Made by a program: the position numbers and the translations under genes. Under the pieces are notes generated by a model. It was not told the DNA's origin and made no database searches. It worked only from the letters and a program-made list of their open reading frames with translations. Source: Pholis gunnellus (taxonomy: Eukaryota > Chordata > Actinopteri > Perciformes > Pholidae). Taken from it: a stretch of DNA of 64,000 nt. Below, one piece after another: positions 33,641 through 64,000 of this stretch. The stretch lies in assembly GCA_910591455.2 (NCBI GenBank), contig OU342809.1, forward strand, positions 16,044,059 through 16,108,058, in the 5' to 3' direction. The number at the start of each line of letters is the position of its first letter. Position 1 is the stretch's first letter.

Positions 33641-35859
33641 TTACAATCTGTCGAAGCTGTTGGCCAATCACCGACCGATGCGCAGATCCTGTCTTCCCAG
33701 AAGCCTTTGCAGCAGCTCAGTGACGCTAGCAGCTAGGCTAACTGGTTCAATTGGTAATCTGTCAACCTGGAGCTACAAGCTCACGCGCTGCAGGGCTCTA
33801 CACTCTTCCGGATTGCTCTCCTTTGATGGGTAACGTCATATTTCTTTTATTTTGTTCACAAAGAGACAGGCTTCCAAGGTCGTACTTAGGTTAAGTGTTC
33901 GCCGAGATTTAGATGTAAAGTGAATGGTTAGCCAGGAGATATCAGCCACGTATTGTCCTAATGTTATCAAGCCAGCAGCGATACTCGCTATCGTCCGTAG
34001 CGTTAGAGATAAATCTACCGTGCAGCTCAGGCTTCTCACGGATGCGGAAGGACGACTGTGACTGCTGTCCACCTACATTTATCAGCCCTCTGACTAACGT
34101 TGTCCCGGCTCCCGAAGCTAGCTCGCGAACCAGTCGTTGTTGTCACGTTATCTCAATAAAATAACATCTGGTGGCTAACGCTAGCTTGTTCAGCTGCATA
34201 TTCGTGACATCTGGTTCATGTTAGAGGGATTATCAAAGTTTGCCCGAGTACGTTAATGCGGCTAATGGGTTAACGAGCTAAATGTATAAACAGGCTGCCC
34301 TGTATTTTGAGTTGATACATGATAATGTCCAAATGCAGGTATGTAGGTGCTCTTAAGTTTGGAGCAACGCAATGTTGCTGGCTAGCTGCCCAGCGACAAC
34401 TGACTAAAAGTCATCCAAGTTAAACGATAACAGAGGCGTCCATGGAGTCAATAACCCAAAGAACACTGCTAAGGGGACTTTGGTAGTTAACACTGGGGAG
34501 GGATTGTGGATAAGGAGGACTGTTTCCCTTGATGCAAACGTGCCATTATGTGAGCAGCTTGTGGTGCATTTACATAGTGTCACTTAAATGAAGAGCTGCA
34601 GTCGATTGTTCTCGTTCAAGCACCTCGACTAAGCTTTATTCATCACATTGCATAGATGATCTGAGACACATTTGTCCTCCTGATGACAGTGAGGTTATGT
34701 TTCCAGTCAGCACTAAGCAAATGTAAGTGCCAGGTTATTATCCCGGCCCCCTGTGGTAATGCTCAGATAGTCCCAGCCTGAGGAGTGAGCGGATTATGAT
34801 CGTGTTGGATTTGCACACAGAGGGACACGAGAACCCCTATTAGTGCTGTGAGGAGATGCAGGTCACTGTGATCATCGTGTCGCCCCCCCCCCCCCCCCTC
34901 TGTTGGCTTAACTTGTCAGATCAAAACAAATAAAAAAAGTGTCTCTCACTCTCCCACACAGTTCCTTTCACTTCATCTTATTGTGACAGTTCCTCTCTGG
35001 AGGCTGACTACATATCTTTGCATGCTCCATTAATCCGAAATTTTCCTCAACAGCCGAAGAAGACCCTCTGATGTGACTTCAACTTGGCACTTGTGATCGA
35101 GGACAGACGCACTGCCCATGCTGCCCCAGTAGATGTGCTGTCACTATGCTACTGAGAGAAGAATGACATTTGTTTCGTTTTAATTCCTGGAGCTGCCTCG
35201 AGCAGTTGAGCTTTGATTTAAAAAAAAAAAAAAAAAAAGCTGCTGCTGCTCTGCGCCAAATTGGTCTGTATCTCGGCCTATTTCTTTGCACTGCCGCAGC
35301 CTAGAGGGCAAACTTGTTATGGCACCGGAGGCCAACTGATCAAAAGGGGACTCTGGCTGCACTGGAGGATTAGACTGTGCTGTGGGAGTGGGGACTGGAC
35401 CCAGAAAGCAGGCCCACTGTGACACACATCATGCTACCGGGACACTAGACTCCCTGTTTGAGCCCCTTCTGTGTGGCGTTTGTTTTTTTCTTTTCCTGCA
35501 GTCTCATTGGTTTGGATGGTTGAGCACAAGGGCTACTTTGAAGGAGCCCACCGGTGGCTGTGGTTTGGCCAAAGCTGACAGACTGCTTGCCAGCTATTGC
35601 TGATTTAGTACTCTTGTCCACTGCTGTAGCCCCCTTCGTCGTGGTCTCCAGTATGGTGAGTGGAGGCTGGAGGCATCGCAGGAGTGAAAGTGAACCATTA
35701 ACACTGGCGTAACTGGTTACCTGACTTTTTTTTTTTTTCTGCACTGTGAAGGATTGCATTCCAGGACTTTTTTTCTTTTTCCCTCTCTGTGCTGGGAAAC
35801 ACACCGTCAAGGTCATTTTTACAATTTAAACTCCGGAAAGAAGACCGCTCCAGAGGAGG
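33641..35859 (+). other. man2a2: man2a2 promoter and 5' UTR region
   Basis: A CCAAT box at 33664-33668 precedes a plausible first non-coding exon with a donor (atgg|gtaacg) after 33829. A second non-coding exon may start at 35054 after cctcaacag. A further donor (GTGAGT at 35655) and a T-rich tract before about 35751 could frame a short third piece. These exons are inferred from splice signals only. A C16 run lies at 34883-34898. Confidence 0.4.
34883..34898. repeat. Poly-C run (16 bases)
   Basis: Uninterrupted C run in the man2a2 5' region, directly visible. Confidence 0.95.
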
Positions 35860-47892
<12,033 letters not shown>

Positions 47893-50011
47893 GCGCCGTC
47901 GGGACTGAGCGAGGCAATGAAAACCCACCAGACTCCTTGGACCAAGAACCAGGCCCACGCCGGCCACAGACTGGCAACAAAAAGGGGGTCTGGGTCCCTC
48001 TGTTTTGTCAAGCAGAACAATAAACACTACAGCTCGGAGGAAAAAGGTTCCACTGTAACAGGACTGACTGCACAGCAGGGGGCAGGCGATGGCTGTTACT
48101 GTGGCCGCCTCCGAGAGCAGCGAAACCCGGGTGAACTCGCAGCTGTTCCAAAACAAGACCGACTCTGTAATCAAAAATGAAGTCTCGTTTAGTTCTGCTT
48201 TGTAAGAACTCGTGTCTTTTTCTATCTTTGCTCCATCCTAGACTGAACTTCTGAATGTAAATATCCCAAAAGATGGGAAGGAAGGAAGGAGGGGAGGGGA
48301 GGGAGGCGTGCTGGGACTTGTGCCACATCAGAGTGCAATTTCCAAAGCTTTATTTGGTGTATGGGTTTGTTTTTTTATGTATGCAATTAAGAAGACGCAT
48401 CACAGCGATTTTTTTCTTTTTTTTTTAATACTTGTACTTGATTTATTTTTTGACAGACTCGAATGCAGCAAAGAGAATGTGTGGTCTCTTCTCAGCTCGC
48501 GAGGAGACCCATGCTGCAGCTCTTGTAGCTCTTTATCGTACGTCTGAGTCCAAGAGGCTCGCATCAGTCACTATTAATCATTAATCATATCGGATGACTT
48601 TTACCTTCTGTTCGCGGGGTTTCGCTTGTAGATGGTCAGCAGACTTTCTTTCCGTCACTTCTTTTTCCCTCCCCGGAGCTTCTTCTTCGCTGATGAGGAA
48701 ACCGTTTATTTCAAAGCGTCTGTCTGTCATTCCTGTGCTTGTACTTCACTGCGGCGAGGGTGGTTTGTGTACCATACTGTATGCAGTAGAGGACTATACA
48801 AAGACTTTACCTCAATACTACAAGGCAGATATATCCGTATGTATGTATATATGTGTGTGTCTGTAGAATATGTTAATGTGAATTTTTGAGGATTTATTTT
48901 TTCTGGGGTGTATTGGGGTTACAGTGCACACTATCAGGGACCATTCTTAGTACTGTTGGATGTCTGTGTGGAGCCGTTGGGTCATTATCATTGCAGCACA
49001 ATGGGAGCTTCCCGTTGGAGATGAAGAACAATGAAAGGGTTCGTTCACCCAAATAAGAAATCTGGCCATGCAGATAGATTGGGTTTTGAGATATCTGTCC
49101 TGAGCTGCCGCTAATGATTGTTTTCATTAAGTCAAGTCTATAAAATGGCGGGAAAAAAAGTGGAGAATGTGCAAGTTTGTCTTTTTAATGACTTGTTTTG
49201 TACCAACAACAATCCAAAACCCAGAGATATTAAAGATTTTCAAACATTTTGAACTGAAGAATAGCACTCATCATTTGAGAAGCTGAAATCATAGATTGAT
49301 TTTCTTTTGCTGGCTGCACGTATTGCATTATTTCCTGCTTCAGTCAGAGTATGTTGAATTGTTGTCTACAACTACAAAAAAAAAACACTATAAACATGGG
49401 TGTGTAGTACATCTAACTATAGTATGAGACTGGGACACAGCAATCGTCGAAGTGAAAACTGAATGTTGGGCAGTGTTGCTGTTTTTATTTATTTTTTCTT
49501 AGATTTTGTAATTGTTTTGAGCGATTTGAGTAAAATTCCATTCCCCTCCGTTGGTGGTTGAAATCTCGGAAAGAGAATTCTCAAAACCAAAACTATCTGT
49601 ATGCCAAGATACCGCCAAAACTTTTCCCAATTAAGGTATTTTTGTAATTTGGGTGATCTGACCCTTTTTAAAAATAAATCTCGTCAAGTCATACGCAGGG
49701 ATCCTCGACACAGAAGAAATGCTTTCAAAAGAGCTGCAGTTTGTTTTTATAATTTCAGCTCCACAGTGCTTCTTAATCCGAGGCTGTCTTGAGGCACACG
49801 GCCTTTTTCTGGTGCACATCTGCCTCTGCAGCAGCCGTGGAGGATGTTGTCATCATCAGAGCTGAGGCGGGACATTAACAGCTCACCTGTGAACCACTTT
49901 GTACTGAGCTCACCCGGCCCCACTGTGTCCCATCACTTTAACTGGTCTTCTTCATTGTTCCGAGGAAGTTCTACTGCTTTATTGCTCCCCTCCTCTACCC
50001 TGATATCTCTA

Positions 50012-50031
50012 CCCCCCCCCCCCCCCCCCCC
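50012..50031. repeat. Poly-C run (20 bases)
   Basis: Uninterrupted C20 in the man2a2 3' UTR, directly visible. Confidence 0.95.
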
Positions 50032-50266
50032 TCTCTAAGACCAGATTTCACTGCATCTCAAATTGCACTTTTTCCTGTTGTCCAACGTCGTCATAAGCTT
50101 CTCTCCTTCTGTTTCGGTGTGCGTCTGAGTCTCTGTATAATATTTCTTTTAATTAGTATGTGATGTCTGTCTTTGTTTGAGCAGAGGTAATATATGAAGG
50201 CAAGGTCTCTTCTGCATTGATTATTCATGATGGATTAAAGCTGCAGTAGAACAGAGATGGGGATTG

Positions 50267-50272
50267 AATAAA
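50267..50272 (+). other. man2a2: Candidate polyadenylation signal, man2a2
   Basis: AATAAA followed after about 20 bases by GT- and T-rich sequence (gcgtgtcttttttt), the usual layout of a cleavage site. Confidence 0.6.
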
Positions 50273-50404
50273 GATAAAAAAATACAAAGCGTGTCTTTTT
50301 TTAAAACAGTGTCTCTATCTGAAATTAATTCGATTTCTTCTTTTTAATGCACTTGTGAATCTGCTGTGTTTCCGTGCAGTTAAAAGAGCTCAATTGATTC
50401 TCTA

Positions 50405-50417
50405 TCAGTAGGGGGCA
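50405..50417 (+). promoter_or_regulatory. CTCF-like motif
   Basis: TCAGTAGGGGGCA fits the vertebrate CTCF core (CCASYAGRGGGCR) at 12 of 13 positions, between two convergent transcription units. Confidence 0.4.
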
Positions 50418-50804
50418 ACATTGAGTTAGTACAGCAGCACAGTCCAGTGCACAGATGCTGTCAGTCAGATAAGTGTTACTTTCAGACTGTCCAGTGCTTC
50501 TCTTGTCAGCGGTTGGCAGTCAACGAGTCGACCCGATATTGGAATAGAGCAGGCTGTCGGCCGTCGACGCTCACCCTGTAAATCTCACGTAGTTAACCGC
50601 AGCAAGTTATCACCCATGTGTACCCCTCTGTCAGGTGCAGGGCATCAGCGACAGAGCTGAGCAGGAGGTGAACATGAAAAGAAATGTTTCTTTGTTCACG
50701 CTTCATAAAAATGGACCAGCGACACAGAGGCGTAAAGAAAGTGTGGCGGCAGGGAGGCCTGAGAGTGATCACTGCACTGCATGTGTGGAGGCGAAAGGAA
50801 GTGG

Positions 50805-50929
<125 letters not shown>

Positions 50930-51850
50930 AAGTGATGCCTGTGGTGGCACCCGGGGGACGCCCAGCCTCTGCATTTTACTCTGCTGGTGCCGACTGTGTT
51001 CCTTATCCATGAGCATCAGATTCAGCACAAACACCAATAAGGTTTGACTAGCTGGAATAATGAGACTGATCTGAATGTGAAATCAGCTAACGGGGCTCTT
51101 GTTCTCTTAATTAATCTAATATTTCTTGTTGCCAAGCCCTTTAGTGGGCATCGTTGTTCAGACAATGAGCGCTAATTAATCCAGGCTAAAGGGTATACAT
51201 CAAAGAACCAACGAAAACCAGCTCACAGACGCATGTAATTATTAGGAGACACAAGACTTTTAAACCCATCCACTTTTTGAACTACATGAGCCAATACACG
51301 CACACTGTTATTTCCACACATACGGCTTATATAATAGGAAGCATGGCGCATCCGAGGGGCACTGAATTGTGCAGCCAGTTCTCCCGGCAGATCTAATTAT
51401 GGAGCACAGAATGAATGTACCTTCACCCATGAACCCAGTTACCTGCCTCTGTAGAGGGTGTTACAGAAGAAAAGCTGCTAATGAACAACGCTGCTACCAG
51501 CTGGCATTGTTTCCCCATGTGCATACAAACATCTTCCATTTATATTAATTTAAACTTTCAGGGGCCGGCATATTGAAACTTGAGAAACTTGTTTCTTAAG
51601 GGCCTTTGGGGAAGGAAGCACGCTCACCGACCACCGGAGAGTATTGAGAAGAAAACAGAATGCTGGCACCCTGTTAAAGCCAAATGCCCGGAGTGAAGGA
51701 AACACACTTTCGACAATGATATACGACCGCGAACAAGCCATGAACCATCTGCTCTCTCGGTTGGTGTTTGTGAGTCAGGGGCTAGGTTTCAGATGCCTAA
51801 AACCCTAAAAGTTTTCAAATCTGGCAGTTAAGACACAGACAGTCCATCTA

Positions 51851-53320
51851 TGCAACAGCTAGTACTTTTATTCCAGCATGAAACTGATCTCCAAAATATC
51901 AACATCCATTGTCAGTTAAATAAAAAAGTATATAAAACAAACGTAGAAAATGCGATACAAGATCTCATTACTTAAATCACTGTAATCATTCTGCCCTTCG
52001 GATCGAAAGGCTTTGATTCAACTTGCGTAGCGGCGAGTCTACACTGTTGCGCAATAAAGCATGTGTTTGTCTTTCGATGTATGGCGCTCACAATAAAGAG
52101 GAGAAGAGCTTCACCCTGATGAAGACGTCCTGGTAGAGAAGCCCCAAAATCAATATATGCTCCGTGGGGGAAAATGAAAAGAAAATGATCTAATTTCTTA
52201 CCAGCAGAAACCTGGAGGGAAAATGTTGTAAAGGTCAGCCGAGCAGTTATAGTGTTATTTTCATTTCATTCAGAAACAGTGTTACTTTACTACAAGTCAA
52301 TGAGATTTTGAGTCTACGCTGCGGTGGCAATCCCCGCTGAGCATTGATTGAAAACAGAGCATCCTCCACAGTCTCTCGCTCATCAAACAGCCAGCAGGAT
52401 GTTTTATCATGCTGTCCCAGTGCGCTGCAGAAATCTTCCATTTAAAGTTTTCTTACTATTAATGAATAGCGTCTCAACTTCATGACCGCTGGCCCACAAT
52501 CTGCCAGGAACATGATCAAATACAACGGCAATGCTGCTGCCGATGGCCAGGTGTTTGTGTTGATGACAAACCAATGCATATTTGGGGACAGTAATGCACT
52601 CAACTGGCTTAGAGGAGCAGTTTACTTGTCACAGAAAGTACTACTCGGCCTGTTAGGGTTGTACAACGTTCTTCCGTAGTTCTGGAGGAGCTTTGACAAG
52701 TCTGAAACAATAACACTAATGATGTCACCGGGGTTCTTTTGAGCTCTGATTGGTTATTGGGCTGGCAGACTCAAATCTTTTTCAGGAACTGGGGGGTGTG
52801 GAGCTTGAAAATCATGGGCATTTAACAGGCAGAGCGGCTCTAATAGGCAGATGTAGGATTCGTGGTATTTTAACTACACGTGGGACTAAAAGCCAGGACG
52901 TCTCGGCCTCGGCTGCTTTGAGTTCGATTTCTCTTGTAAATGCCTCAAACTTTATTGGGGTGCGATACTTAGTTTGTGGAATACTCCCTTTGACAAACTG
53001 GACAAAATATGGTCAAGCAGGTCATTAAACAAAAAATAAATAAATAACACAGTTGCATAACACCTCAAATTGGTGACAAAGAGTCAAATGCATAATGAAT
53101 ACATCTGATATTAATCAAATAAGATCAATCAACAAATGTTAATAAATACATACAAAACAAATGGCTCTTTAATGCATTTGGATGGGGTGCTGATGGGACA
53201 GCAAGGCCTGCGTTTTGTGTGATTCTCTTTCTGGTATCAGCTCTACACAGTCAGATCTAAATGCTGATGAGACCCAGGGTGCCGTGATGTCAGACACCAC
53301 AACAGCAGATGCAGGTTCAG
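51851..53320 (-). other. furin: furin 3' UTR
   Basis: From the furin stop at 53321 to a minus-strand AATAAA at 51867-51872 (TTTATT on plus). A 3' UTR of about 1.5 kb is typical for the gene. No open frame of note. Confidence 0.5.
51867..51872 (-). other. furin: Candidate polyadenylation signal, furin
   Basis: AATAAA on the minus strand, about 1.45 kb past the stop codon. Confidence 0.45.
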
Positions 53321-62750
<9,430 letters not shown>

Positions 62751-63096
62751 CTGCGGTACAGAAGCACACAAGCGTTAACGTTCATAGAGTCAGGCACAGA
62801 ATAAGTTTAGAGAGAGAGAGACTAACAAGAATTGGTTGAAGTGTGAAACATTGCCTTTGACAAAGACGTTTGTCTGACTGCTTAAACACTTTGTCACTTG
62901 CGTGCTTTCGCTCAGAAGCAGTGAACCGCTGTAGGCACAACTCTTATTAATACATCATAATGTCAGGCGACTTATTGCGGCAGAACAGCAGATAACAAAC
63001 AGAAGAAATGTAATTACGAAATCTACTCAAGCGGAATATAATTTAGGGGAAAGATGAATGACAACATGATATCTGGCAGTGAGACTGTATGCTCCT

Positions 63097-63097
<1 letters not shown>

Positions 63098-63130
<33 letters not shown>
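63098..63130. repeat. (CA)n microsatellite
   Basis: About 16 CA units, directly visible. Confidence 0.95.
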
Positions 63131-63134
<4 letters not shown>

Positions 63135-63384
63135 GAGACGCACATTTGGTCCGGTTCGGGGTGGACTTGCCAACAGGAGGCTGGCAACATTTTAGCAAAG
63201 TAACAAAGGGTGTCGTTTGTCAACGCAGGAACATTGCTAAGATTAGATGTTTTTTTTTGTTCCAAGACACACAAAACATTTTACGCATTTGTCTCCAGCT
63301 GATTAGGTTACTGCAACTCTGTAATCGCTGAAATGCCCCAGAATTTTGTTGGCACATCTCAATTTCAGCATTTCGTCCTGCTCT

Positions 63385-63830
63385 AGTTACCTATGACCTT
63401 CAGAATTTATTTTTAAAGTTTTACTGCTTATTTGTATGGCACTGGTTGGTCCGCACTGTTGACCTTTTCTCTCTTACTACACAGCTGATTTCTGCTTGAG
63501 GTCTGCACACCAGTTGTTGTCCCCCGGGGTTCAGCTGGAGACAGAGGGCAGAAGAGCATCTGCAGTCAGGGCGGTGAAGCGCTGAAATAGCCTCTGGATG
63601 GAGGAGAACCTCAGTGCCCATTTGTTCAAATTATAAAAAGACACATTTTAAAATTGCCTTTGAATTAGTTTAACTTATGATGTAGAGTTTTATTCCGGTT
63701 TTCTTCTCTGAATAATATTCTTAGAGAGCCCTCTTCTTCTTTTTATAGCTTATTATCCCTCGGCCTTTAATTTGCACTTTTGTGAAACACTTTTTAATTG
63801 TTCTTTTTTTTTAAAAGTGAAGAATAAATA
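63385..63830 (+). pseudogene. Decayed 3' end of a LINE reverse-transcriptase ORF
   Basis: Translated on the plus strand, the stretch gives a broken frame with the layout of the extreme C-terminus of teleost LINE ORF2: a leucine-rich start, then PRGSAGDRGQKSI, EALK, a stop, and IIKRHILKLPLN. The family consensus has a GDRAF..LWNSLP..FK..LKTHLF type ending. Stops and substitutions show it is a dead fragment. Confidence 0.4.
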
Positions 63831-64000
63831 TAGGTGTTATAATTATCATAATCTACTAACTTGTCACATTTCTTTTCAGCATTAATCACACCCTGTCATT
63901 CGAAAAATAAAAATAACATCTTTGATCAAAGTGTGAAAGCAGCAACCCAGATGCTGACATTCAGAATAAATCTGAAAGATTAAAGCATTTCTTCTACCAC

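Larger units (their letters stand above)
47893..50285 (+). other. man2a2: man2a2 3' UTR
   Basis: About 2.4 kb from the stop to the first good polyadenylation signal. It has low coding potential and several T-rich stretches, and ends with a C20 run at 50012-50031 and AATAAA at 50267-50272. Confidence 0.6.
62751..64000 (-). other. furin: furin intron running to the right edge
   Basis: No further furin exon (no triad Asp or His region) is found between 62751 and the window end. The stretch holds a short (CA)n tract at 63098-63130 and a decayed LINE tail at about 63385-63830. Confidence 0.6.

Noticed and set aside
62751..64000. A further furin exon with the catalytic Asp or His
   Set aside because: No segment resembling those motifs was found on the minus strand. 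The longest frames match LINE remnant or microsatellite sequence.

Overview
The window is ordinary nuclear DNA of a ray-finned fish, probably a percomorph teleost. The genes are compact, with GT-AG introns. All but one encode proteins close in length and sequence to vertebrate families. The non-coding DNA is full of (CA)n microsatellites and of dispersed repeats that I recognise from teleost genomes. The gene set (rhcg, gdpgp1, cib1, rccd1, unc45a, man2a2, furin) corresponds to human chromosome 15q26.1, so this is a conserved-synteny block. There is no sign of plasmid, phage or bacterial sequence.

Layout: rhcg on the minus strand (62-6051, 11 coding exons, 485 aa), then about 3.4 kb with little but repeats. 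gdpgp1 follows on the minus strand (9492-11204). Head-to-head with it is a plus-strand titin-like gene (12063-19488) encoding 2145 aa. cib1 (plus, 20589-22103) and rccd1 (minus, 22456-24766) converge, and their 3' ends probably overlap. unc45a (minus, 25671-30947, 19 exons, 942 aa) is separated from man2a2 (plus, 35860-47892, 22 exons, 1152 aa) by a long head-to-head spacer holding a LINE tail and man2a2 5' UTR. furin (minus, 53321 to beyond 62750) converges on man2a2, and its 5' half lies past the right edge.

The splice models were built by hand by matching donor, acceptor and phase. Each complete gene closes to a whole number of codons and ends in one stop.

The genes are mostly housekeeping or secretory: ammonia transport (rhcg), nucleotide-sugar repair (gdpgp1), calcium sensing (cib1), chromatin or centromere-linked RCC1-like protein (rccd1), myosin chaperone (unc45a), N-glycan trimming in the Golgi (man2a2) and proprotein cleavage in the trans-Golgi (furin).

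The outlier is the titin-like gene. It contains 6 Ig and 15 FN3 domains in the order of the 11-domain super-repeat of the titin C-zone, one complete copy and one lacking its last FN3. Nearly all of it lies in a single 6.3-kb exon, and it has its own small first, second and last exons. It cannot be part of a normal titin gene because it is boxed in by gdpgp1 and cib1. It is the most promising candidate for something undescribed.
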